Assembly (NCBI GenBank): GCA_028285205.1
Contig: JANQQA010000004.1
Coordinates: forward strand, 1-39,857
Reading direction: 5' to 3'
From: Bythopirellula sp.
GTDB taxonomy: Bacteria; Planctomycetota; Planctomycetia; Pirellulales; Lacipirellulaceae
Length of the DNA: 39,857 nucleotides
In this document: positions 16,996 through 25,000 of the stretch, one piece after another
How the letters are laid out: each line of letters starts with the position of its first letter
How positions within the stretch are numbered: the first letter of the stretch is position 1
Notes under the pieces: generated by a model
The model's database searches: none
Told to the model about the DNA's origin: nothing
Seen by the model: only the letters and a program-made list of their open reading frames with translations
Position numbers and translations under genes: made by a program

Positions 16996-17385
16996 CTATT
17001 CGTTTCCAATCGGCGAGTGGACGGCGGATTGGATGACCTTCCAGGAGAGCAAGCAGCACTTCTGCCGATTAGGCGTGAGCCGCGGACCGTAGAGATCGAG
17101 CATGTCCTCGGCCGAGAACTCTTTCAGCTCGTCGATGGTCTTGCCGTACATTTCCTCCAGCAGCATCGACGCAGATGCCTGACTAATCACACAGCCTTCG
17201 CCGGTGAAGTACAAATCCTCGATCTTGCCGTTCTCATCGAGCCTTAGCTCAATTCGCACCACGTCGCCGCACAAGGGGTTCTTGTCCTCGTGTGCGTGAG
17301 TGGCATCGGCAAGCGTACCACGATGAAAGGGGTCCTCGTGGTGATCGAGGATGTGTTCCTGGTAAAGTTCTTCTTCGGAGGGCAT
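16996..17385 (-). CDS. sufU: SufU-type zinc-dependent sulfurtransferase for iron-sulfur assembly
   Basis: A 129-residue NifU/IscU-like protein. It has LYQEHILDHHEDPFHRG and then the three Cys and one Asp that bind zinc in SufU: C39 and D41 in NPLCGDVV, C65 in GEGCVISQASASML, and C110 in RQKCCLLSW. SufU accepts sulfur from SufS through zinc-ligand swapping. The spacing between the second and third Cys groups matches SufU rather than IscU, which lacks this insertion. It is immediately upstream of sufS, as in many Gram-positive suf operons. The start at 17385 gives MPSEEELYQEH, the natural N-terminus. Upstream is a repeat-bearing spacer of 165 bp. Confidence 0.93.
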   Translation of the reverse strand: MPSEEELYQEHILDHHEDPFHRGTLADATHAHEDKNPLCGDVVRIELRLDENGKIEDLYFTGEGCVISQASASMLLEEMYGKTIDELKEFSAEDMLDLYGPRLTPNRQKCCLLSWKVIQSAVHSPIGNE

Positions 17386-17475
17386 TTGGCAGAATCAGCC
17401 TTCAGGTCGCGAATCGAAGGTGTGTTTGGGGAAATCAACTACGGTTCATTCTACACCTTAAAAACCGCAAGAATA

Positions 17476-17543
17476 ACCATCGAGACACAGAGAGCACGGA
17501 GAATACAGCTGAATTCTCTCTGCGCGCTCGGTGACTCTGCGGT
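17476..17543. repeat. Imperfect inverted repeat of the CACAGAG/CACGGAG type
   Basis: The left arm (17476-17503) begins ACCATCGAGACACAGAGAGC. The right arm (17514-17543) reads as the reverse complement ACCGCAGAGTCACCGAGCGC, matching the left at most positions. The element lies directly after the stop of the FAD oxidoreductase gene and before sufU, both on the minus strand. It resembles the perfect copy at 37373-37432, so it is probably a dispersed intergenic palindrome. Confidence 0.55.
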
Positions 17544-17550
17544 AAGAGTG

Positions 17551-19176
17551 TTAAGCCTTATCCCTCAGAATCTCCTGGGCGGCGTTGGCTCCACAAGAGC
17601 CCATCACGCCGCCGCCCGGATGGCTGGCGGCACCGCAAAGGTAGAGGCCCGGCACTGGGGTCCGGTGGTCGGCCCAGCCGGCCACGGGGCGGAAGCAGTA
17701 GAGTTGGTGGGGCGACATCGCGCCCTGCATGATGTTGCCACCGGTGATGCCGTAAACGCGTTCCAGGTCGAGCGGACTGAGGACCTGACGGTGCTCGATG
17801 GTGTTGGGCACATTGGGCGCGTAGCGGGCGAGCATCTCGACGCACCGGTCGCCGAACGCTTCTTTTACGTTGTCCCAGTGATCGTCGCGCAGCTCGTAGG
17901 GTGCATACTGCACGAACATCGACAGCAGGTGCTTGCCATCGGGGGCGATTGAGTGATCGACGCTCGTGGGCATCGTCATTTCGAGGACTGGTTCCTCGCT
18001 GGGCCGACCGTACTTCGCGTCGTCGTATGCGCGGTCGAGATAATCTAGCGACGGTCCGACGTGCATCGTGCCGTGATGATGCGGGGCCACGCCGTTGGAT
18101 GGCAAACAAGTGAACTGCGGTGGCTCGCCCAGCGCCAAATTGACTTTTGCCGACGCAGACGAGTAGTCGATTTTTGCCACTGCATCACGAAACTCCTCCG
18201 GCAAGACTTCCGGCGACAGCAGTTTTTCGAACGTTAGATGTGCGTCGACACTCGACGCGACACACCGCGCCGACAGCTGTGAGCCATCGTCCAGCCCAAC
18301 GCCGCAGACGCCGCGTGGGTCGGTCTGAATTGAATGGACGGGTGACTCGCGGCGAATCTCCACACCCATGTCTTCACACGCCGACGCGATTGCCTCGGAT
18401 AGCTGGCCCATGCCGCCTTGGACGTAGCCCCACACGCCTCGCGCGCCGCCCGCTTCGCCCATCACGTGGTGCAGCAGCACATAGGCACTGCCCGGCGAGC
18501 TAATCGAGGTGAACGCGCCGATGATTGCATCGGTGGCGAGCGTGGCCTTGAGCACTTCGGTCTCGAACCAACGCTCAAGAATTGGACGCGCAGCGCCAGT
18601 CAAGATTTCGACGGTCGCGGGGAGGTCTTCACCGAGCTCCTTCACCGCGTTGTACAGCCCCAGCAATTTCTTGCCGTCACGGAGTTTCTTTCCAAGTCCG
18701 ATTTTTCGCCAGCCGTCAGGCAAGGGCAGGGGGTCGGGGGCCGCTTCGCTCAGCGCCGGCTCGAGCGTCGCGGCGACGCGTTCCAGCAGCGCCTCGTAGC
18801 GCGGAAAGGCGGCTGCGTCTTTGAGGCTGAACTTGCTGATCTCACGGTGATTCAGCGCCGGATCTGGGCCCATCGTTAGGCTGCGTCCGTCGGGCAGTGG
18901 CGTGAACGACGAAGGCGAGCGCGGCAGAATCTTCAGTCCATACTCTTTCAGCCGCAGCTCGCGAATGATGTGCGTCTGAAACAGGCTAATCACGTAGGCG
19001 GCGGTCGAAACTTTGTAGCCTGGCCACAACTCTTCGGTTGTGGCGCAGCCGCCCAGTACGTGACGTCGTTCCAAGACACAGACTTTGCGGCCTGCGCGTG
19101 CCAGATAAGCCGCACAGACCAGGCCGTTGTGGCCTCCGCCGATGATGATAGCATCGTATTTGCCATGCTTGGCCAT
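17551..19176 (-). CDS. FAD-dependent oxidoreductase, PYROXD2/CrtI-like
   Basis: A 541-residue flavoprotein starting with a Rossmann dinucleotide motif, YDAIIIGGGHNGLVCAAYLARAG (GGGHNG at 13-18), and then CVLERRHVLGGCATTEE. The C-terminal FAD block is PGLYLCGAASHPGGGVMGSCGANAAQEI. QGAMSPHQLYCFRPVAGWADHRTPVPG and GGMGQLSEAIA are typical of the PYROXD2/phytoene desaturase-like group. CrtI relatives desaturate or isomerise carotenoids with FAD, but the PYROXD2 branch has no settled substrate. No carotenoid genes are in the window, so I do not assign crtI. The first ATG (19176) gives the canonical MAKHGKYDAII start. It is divergent from the Cys-rich barrel gene. Confidence 0.88.
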   Translation of the reverse strand: MAKHGKYDAIIIGGGHNGLVCAAYLARAGRKVCVLERRHVLGGCATTEELWPGYKVSTAAYVISLFQTHIIRELRLKEYGLKILPRSPSSFTPLPDGRSLTMGPDPALNHREISKFSLKDAAAFPRYEALLERVAATLEPALSEAAPDPLPLPDGWRKIGLGKKLRDGKKLLGLYNAVKELGEDLPATVEILTGAARPILERWFETEVLKATLATDAIIGAFTSISSPGSAYVLLHHVMGEAGGARGVWGYVQGGMGQLSEAIASACEDMGVEIRRESPVHSIQTDPRGVCGVGLDDGSQLSARCVASSVDAHLTFEKLLSPEVLPEEFRDAVAKIDYSSASAKVNLALGEPPQFTCLPSNGVAPHHHGTMHVGPSLDYLDRAYDDAKYGRPSEEPVLEMTMPTSVDHSIAPDGKHLLSMFVQYAPYELRDDHWDNVKEAFGDRCVEMLARYAPNVPNTIEHRQVLSPLDLERVYGITGGNIMQGAMSPHQLYCFRPVAGWADHRTPVPGLYLCGAASHPGGGVMGSCGANAAQEILRDKA

Positions 19177-19496
19177 GAGTGCATCCCTGCCGTTTTGTTG
19201 CGTGAATTGAGCTGCGTCGTCCCAGTTTGCCCCTTTTCGACCTAGTCAGCAAGGCGCATCGGTGCATGCGGATTGCCCCAAAATGGTTTGATACAGTGCC
19301 GTCGAGTCAATGAAAGTCTACCTGCGGGTGCGGATTGTCCGATTAGGTAAGCACTAGTATCTCGTCTGGGCCGACTGCAGCACCCGCAAGCGAACGTACG
19401 AAAACGAAACTGAGCAAGTTTGTTCGACGAATTCAGAGCATTCTACAACTTGAGAGTGGGCTCGTCCCACGTTGCGATCTCACGGAGGAGATAAAA
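19177..19496. promoter_or_regulatory. Divergent intergenic region with 5'-UTR hairpin of the barrel gene
   Basis: This 320-bp region separates the FAD oxidoreductase gene (minus) from the barrel gene (plus) and must hold both promoters. I see no gene in it. Near the plus-strand gene are a weak TACAAC box (19444-19449), a hairpin GTGGG-ctcgt-CCCAC (19456-19470) and the ribosome-binding site GGAGGAG before the ATG at 19497. The hairpin begins where transcription would start from that box, but the box is a poor match and no good -35 is present. Confidence 0.35.
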
Positions 19497-20522
19497 ATGG
19501 GCGCCAAACTAGGCCGACGTTCGATTGGCTACGCACTTCTTACCGTCGTTGTTGTTAGTGCGACCTCAACTTCCGCATCGGAGAGTTTTGATGAGCAGTG
19601 GCTGTCAGGTCTGATCAGCGAGAACGACGCGCAGGTGGAGCTTTGCTCGTCTTGCTGTGACGACTGCTGCTGCGGTGATGCCTGCGACTGCGGCTCGGCT
19701 TGCTGCGGGAGTGACCGCCTATTTGGCCTCTTCGCCCGCTCCGATCACAGTTTCGATCGATTCATAAGTCCGATGACCAACCCGGTCTTCTTTGAGGATC
19801 CTCGAACTTTGACTGAAGCTCGTATGGTCTTCCTGCAACACAATGTGCCTGGCGCCGCAGGAGGCGGTGATGTGCGGCTCGTCGCAATGCAGCTCCGGGC
19901 GGCACTAACGGATCGTCTCTCAATCGTAGCGGCCAAAGACGGCTTCATTATGTCGACCAACCCGCTGATCAACGACGGCTGGGCCGACTTCGACGTAGGC
20001 CTCAAGTATAATTTCTATGCCGACCCACAGTCGCAACGTCTGCTAAGCGGCGGATTCGCTTACGAGTTGCCGGTGGGTACCCCTCGTGCGCTGCAAGGTA
20101 GCGGTGACGGTGAGTTGCACTTCTATCTTTCCGGCGGTGCGCAACTGGGCGAACATTCACATTGGATTAGCAGTTCGGGCTTTCGGGCGGCGCTCGACGA
20201 AGACACGGATAGCGATCTGTGGTACTGGTCGAATCACTTCGACTACGAATTCCACGATCGCTGGTACTTCTTGACCGAACTGAACTGGTTCAATTGGACA
20301 CGCGCAGGAGCGAACCCAGCATTGAATGGGGTCGAAGGTGGTGACCTGTTCAACATCGGCTCGACGGGTGTCGCTGGTAACGATATTGTCACCAACGCAG
20401 TTGGGCTCAAGTTCAAGCGCAACCGTCATCGCGAGTTCGGTGTAGCTTTCGAGTACCCGCTGACCGACCGACGCGACGTGCTGGAGACTCGCATCACGGC
20501 GGATTGGATCTTCCGCTACTAG
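19497..20522 (+). CDS. Putative outer-membrane beta-barrel protein with Cys-rich N-terminal segment
   Basis: A 341-residue exported protein. The signal peptide is MGAKLGRRSIGYALLTVVVVSATSTSASES. Next comes an unusual segment with ten cysteines in 21 residues (50, 53, 54, 57, 58, 59, 63, 65, 69, 70; CCDDCCCGDACDCG). From residue 90 on, alternating aromatic and polar strands such as ADFDVGLKYNFYAD, LLSGGFAYELPVG and HFDYEFHDRWYFLTELNWF run to a terminal aromatic, DWIFRY. The pattern suits the transporter/porin barrels annotated as MetA-pathway phenol-degradation proteins. The terminal Tyr is typical of BAM substrates. The Cys cluster suggests metal binding or disulfide cross-linking. It has a strong ribosome-binding site (GGAGGAG). 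Its stop overlaps the convergent stop of the phosphatase gene. Confidence 0.72.
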   Translation: MGAKLGRRSIGYALLTVVVVSATSTSASESFDEQWLSGLISENDAQVELCSSCCDDCCCGDACDCGSACCGSDRLFGLFARSDHSFDRFISPMTNPVFFEDPRTLTEARMVFLQHNVPGAAGGGDVRLVAMQLRAALTDRLSIVAAKDGFIMSTNPLINDGWADFDVGLKYNFYADPQSQRLLSGGFAYELPVGTPRALQGSGDGELHFYLSGGAQLGEHSHWISSSGFRAALDEDTDSDLWYWSNHFDYEFHDRWYFLTELNWFNWTRAGANPALNGVEGGDLFNIGSTGVAGNDIVTNAVGLKFKRNRHREFGVAFEYPLTDRRDVLETRITADWIFRY

Positions 20523-21007
20523 AGGCCAAGCGACTTTGCCGTCACGTGCCAGTAGAGTTCCCCGCACCCGGGGCCGATTTTGCCATCGTAGCGGACAGCG
20601 GCGATCGCACCTTTCGCGAAGCGAATCTTCGCGCTCGCATCGCCGATGAGTGCGGCCGTTAGTTGATCGACGTCTGGGGTGTGTCCGACCCAGCAGATGT
20701 CCTTCACTCCGCAGGCATTGGACCACTGGGCGATCTGCTCGAAGTCGCTGCCTGGCTGCAACGCGTCGATTTCTGTCACCGACGGTGTGTTGACGGTGTG
20801 CCGAGAGATCAGATCGGCCGTCTGCCGACAGCGGACGAATGGGCTAGTGACGACGGCTTCCGGCTCGAATCCGCGCTCAGCGAGCGTCTCGACCACCTGC
20901 ATGTACCGTTCGGCACCGTCGAATTCCAGTTCGCGTTGCGAATCGTCTGGCCAACGTGGATCACCGAATTCATGGGCCCAGGCGTGCCGGGCAATGTAAA
21001 TGAACAT
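20519..21007 (-). CDS. SixA-like phosphohistidine phosphatase (histidine phosphatase superfamily)
   Basis: A 162-residue protein beginning MFIYIARHAWAHEFGD, where the catalytic His lies in RHA instead of the usual RHG. The second-half motifs are VVTSPFVRCRQTADLI and the second catalytic His in CWVGHTPDVDQLTAALIG. This spacing and length match SixA, which dephosphorylates the phosphohistidine of HPt domains or, in E. coli, of PtsN-pathway proteins. LEFDGAERYMQVVETLAERG fits the family helix. The ATG at 21007 gives the natural start. Its TAG stop shares CTAG (20519-20522) with the TAG of the convergent barrel gene, so the two genes overlap by four bases. Substrate assignment is only by homology. 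Confidence 0.85.
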   Translation of the reverse strand: MFIYIARHAWAHEFGDPRWPDDSQRELEFDGAERYMQVVETLAERGFEPEAVVTSPFVRCRQTADLISRHTVNTPSVTEIDALQPGSDFEQIAQWSNACGVKDICWVGHTPDVDQLTAALIGDASAKIRFAKGAIAAVRYDGKIGPGCGELYWHVTAKSLGL

Positions 21008-21098
21008 GTCTGTGCCTTGAATGAAAGTAAAACACTACGACAAGACGTAGCACTGAGGAACGGTCTACCGCCGAAGCCGTTGTGTCGTTGTGGTTCGT

Positions 21099-22064
21099 CT
21101 ACCTGTTCCTCCACAGAATCCGATCTTCGATGCCAAGCTTCGATTGTACCGCTTCGATCTCGGCTTTGAAACGCTTGGCATCCTGCGGATAGCCGGCCGT
21201 GGGCTTCAGTCCTGGAACTTTCGACGTCCAAAAAGCGTTGAAGGCACGCATGGCTAGCTCACGAAAGTACTTGGCCGCCATCGACGCCAACGCGACCTGC
21301 AACTCCGCCTCGCCCTTGGAGCGAAAACGGACTTCCGTCTGACAATCGGCGGCTCCCCAGCGGTAGCGGCTGAGCGGACGGCTTTCTTCAACCACCTGCA
21401 GCAAGTGCTCGGGGAAATGATGCTGCAGCAGCGCTGCATAGCGGTTACGGCCACCGTGTTTGTCGCACGTGACCGAGGTATGCGTCGCGAGTTGCGAGTT
21501 GCGATCCAAGAGCTCCCTAGCGAGTTCAATCGACACATGAGACAGCGCGGCGCCCTTGGTGCCGTACTCTGTCACCAGGGCGTTGAATTCCTCGGGGAAC
21601 ACCATCCGCACCTGCAGATCTAGCAACTGGACGTCCGCCGCTTCGTTGGCGATCTGCCACTGCTCGACCAGCGCCATGACCTCGACCACGTCGACGTCCA
21701 CGGGCAGTGGGCAATTGTAGTCGGCATACCAGGGCAGCTCCGGCGGCGCGAGCAATGCTTGCATATCCCCTGCCGGCCGCTCAAGCATTTCCAGCACCGT
21801 CAGCACAGCGCGCTCCAGATGAATCAGTCCATTGTGCTGCGCGTGACTCGCCGGTTTGTAGAGCCGCTTAGAATCCGCAACCGCTATGCGTTGCTTATCA
21901 GGTGCGGGGCTGATGACCTCAGAAAGCCGCTGATAAAGATCGAGATCCTCCGCTTTCCCCTCTCCGCCTTTCACCTTCCAAGCGCTAGCGCCAATGCACA
22001 ACGGCCCCAAGTTCGGTCCGTAGCCAGCTTCATCAATGCCGATCAGCAGAGTCATGCCCGGCAT
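21099..22064 (-). CDS. RNase HII-like protein, enlarged
   Basis: A protein of about 321 residues. It opens IGIDEAGYGPNLGPLCIGA, the D-E motif of RNase HII, followed by VADSKRL. After a long insertion it resumes with SVTCDKHGGRNRY, the third acidic site. ALASMAAKYFRELAMRAFNAFW and GLKPTAGYPQDAKRF match the C-terminal blocks of RNase HII. Canonical RNase HII is about 200 residues, so about 100 residues are inserted between the first and third acidic sites. RNase HII cleaves the RNA strand of hybrids and single ribonucleotides in DNA. The enlarged form may be a lineage-specific variant. The ATG at 22064 or at 22055 (MTLLIGID) is possible. It lies 31 bp downstream of the M56 gene on the same strand. 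Confidence 0.78.
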   Translation of the reverse strand: MPGMTLLIGIDEAGYGPNLGPLCIGASAWKVKGGEGKAEDLDLYQRLSEVISPAPDKQRIAVADSKRLYKPASHAQHNGLIHLERAVLTVLEMLERPAGDMQALLAPPELPWYADYNCPLPVDVDVVEVMALVEQWQIANEAADVQLLDLQVRMVFPEEFNALVTEYGTKGAALSHVSIELARELLDRNSQLATHTSVTCDKHGGRNRYAALLQHHFPEHLLQVVEESRPLSRYRWGAADCQTEVRFRSKGEAELQVALASMAAKYFRELAMRAFNAFWTSKVPGLKPTAGYPQDAKRFKAEIEAVQSKLGIEDRILWRNR

Positions 22065-22095
22065 TGTAGCGTGCGATCCGCGAAAAGGTCAGACG

Positions 22096-25000
22096 TTAGA
22101 AGAATCCACCGCCGGCTTGTTCCTCTGTATAGCCTTCGCCGAACAGAGCGGTTCGCTCTTCGGCAATCAGTTTCTCGATGTCCTCTGTAGTCGGATCTTT
22201 CCCGTCGGAACCCTTCAGCTTTCCTTCCAATACTTCGACGGCCTGGCTACTTCCGCTGCTGATCCGCTCTAGTGCTACAGCGGCAGCGACTCGGAGCTTG
22301 TGATTTTCGTGATCCAAGAACGGTTCGATCACGGGGATCGCTGATTCGGCACCCTTGCCAATGGCGGCCAAGCTGCGGAGCAGAGTCAGATGTCTCTCGA
22401 TACCGAGGTACTCCACTTTCAGCATGCTCGAAACGTCAGCTATCAGTTTTTCGGCACCCGCACGACCAGAAGTCGATCTCAGCATCCTGCGGAGGACGAC
22501 TTGAATCTCTCGAGGTCCTGCGAGTGTCAGGCTAACCAGGCTAGGCTCTATCTGGTGTGCTTTTCCGAGGGCGTTGAGCGCGTCGTGCTGCTTCCGTGGC
22601 TCATCACTGTAGAAGAACTCTTCGAACATGCCGGCGATGTTCTTGTTTGCCAGTTTCTTGTCGAGTTGCACCAAGGCTTGAATTGCGGATCTTCTATGCG
22701 GTGCGGGTTCCGCGTGTGCAATTGCAATCAGCAGATCGATTTGCGCGTCTCGCAACTTCGCATCTCGGATTTCCGGAACGGCGCGCGCTGCTAGTTCCAT
22801 CCATCTTCTTGGTTCCACATCGAATCGTTCCTTAAGCATTGGAAACCAAACATCGGCTGGAATGCTACGGGATAGTGCGTTAACAATGCTCCGAAACAGT
22901 TCGCCCTCTGCCTCGCCTTCTTTTTCAAACTGGTACTGCTCCGCCACTTCAAAAATCACCTCCGCCGCTTCCTTGCCGTATCCCGTCCGTCCGAATGCCG
23001 CTAAGGCTTTGATCGCTTCGATCCGTTTTTCGGTTTTCAGCTCGTTTTTCCACAAGCTGCGCCACTGGTCGAAGGTTTTGTCGTCGTAGAGCAGAGTTGG
23101 CTGTTCTTCGCGTTTGGGCTTGGCTTGCTCATTCAGCGCGTCTAGCTCGACTTCGGCCCGTTCTATCTGTAGCTTGGCGCGCTTCGCATCCAAACCGAGT
23201 CTTTCGATTTCCTGCTGCGTAACCGCGCCCTCTACTTTCCGGTTGTTTTCCTTTGCGATGTCTAGTTCTTTTTTTGCAACCTCATAAGCTGCCTCGGCGT
23301 AGCGCAGCTCGATTTCAGCGATTTGAATGCGGTGCTCAAGGCTTGCGTGACTCTTGGGCAATAGGGGCTGTGTCCGGCGGTTGAGTTCCTCCTTGAGTTG
23401 TAAACGATATTGGAGCGATTCCTGCTGCAGTGATTCGAGGCCTGCTTGCAAGCGGCGAAGTTGAGCTGAGTTATCCTGGGCGTCGTCGCGACGAAGTTCC
23501 GCAATTTGTTGTTTGTAGGCTAATTCTTCCGCTCGGTAATTCTTCAGCATCAGATCTTGCTGAACGGCCTCATCAGCGAGTTGACTACGCAAGTTTTCTT
23601 GTTCTGCCGGCGGCGCTGCTTGGTGTTCGGATGCCGTCGACGTGGCGGTGTCGAGCGGAAATGTCTGCGTGGGTCGGCTCGAGGTGAGAATTGATTGCTC
23701 GTTCGGTTGCGGAGCCAACGGGTCGATCGCGAGTGGCGGTGAGACCCATTGGGTTGTCGCGGAGTCTTGAGCGGGCGAGACAGGGGAATATCTGTCTTGT
23801 CCGCCAGGTGGCAAGATTCTGAGGTTGAGCGGTGGAGTGGAATCGGTCGTCGAAGCCTGTGCCGGGGGCTTTGTGTTGCGATCGGGCTCTTGCCACCCTC
23901 TAGCTGCTGAGTTCATAGGCTGCGTACTCGGCGTTGCAACGCCACCGAGAGGGGCGGACTCAAGCGTGCGTCGAGGGTTGGCAGATCTTTGTGGGTTGGT
24001 TGCGGCTCGCAATATGCTCTGGTCGGCCGAAAAAAGTCCAAGCTCTTGCTTCAGTCTGATGCGATGACGATTTAGCGTTTGCGTCCTCAGGTCGAGAGTC
24101 GTGAGTTTGTCACGTAGCTTCTGATCGACTTTCCCGTCCCGCTTCTGTTCCAGCCATTCGTCGTGGACTCGGTCGCGCTGAGCCTTGACTTCTCGGTAGC
24201 TTTTCTCGACAGCGCGGATCAGGTCGCCATACTCTTCCATAACTTGATCGTACTCTGCAGGTGTAGGCGACTGATCCACGGAGGATTCCTTAATCGGCTC
24301 CCCCCATTCATCGAGCGTTGTTTCGGTGGGACGCGGTTGGCGGAAATCTGATGACTTTATTGGTTGTCGTTTTTTCGCTTGCCGTCGTTTTGACTCATAG
24401 AGAGAGATTTGAAAGCGTGCGTTCTCCAGAATCTGTGACAGCTCCCGCTGAAGTATTTTCTCGGCTTCTTCTAGAGTGATTCCAGCTACGTTGATGCGGC
24501 CGTACACGGGCCCGAGATTGATCATGCCATCGGGACCAATGACGTAGGTGTCGTCGATGGGCTGGTCGGGGTAGACACCTGTCGCAACGATTTTGATTGT
24601 GTCTGACGGCTGTAATACTAATTCGTTGAGAGGCGCAGCGTCGAATCTCCGTGCGCTGGACTTGTGCTTGATCGCGGCGACGTTCACCGTGATGCGACCG
24701 GTGACAAGTTCGTCAATGGTTTTCACTTGTTGAGGACCCGGTGACGGCATGCCGTATGCGCCGCCAACGCGCTGAGTTTGGCGAATAGCGTAGAACTTCA
24801 GCGGTGACAATTCTGCGAGATCGTCGCGTTGGAGAACCTGTTTTACGTCAGCCAACGAGGTCGTTGGCCACACGTGCAGACCAACCAGTAGGTCGCCTTC
24901 TTGAAGTGGATTTGGGTCGTTGCCCATTCTGCTGGAAGCCTTGATATCAGTCACCAGCAGTCCGCCCTCGAACTTCATCGCTTTCACGCGTTGCAGTTCC

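Noticed and set aside
17386..17550. CRISPR-like or tandem repeat before sufU
   Set aside because: The repeated words are two arms of one inverted repeat, not a direct-repeat array with spacers.
17551..19176. Phytoene desaturase (crtI) assignment
   Set aside because: The sequence fits the PYROXD2-like branch, and no carotenoid biosynthesis gene is in the window.
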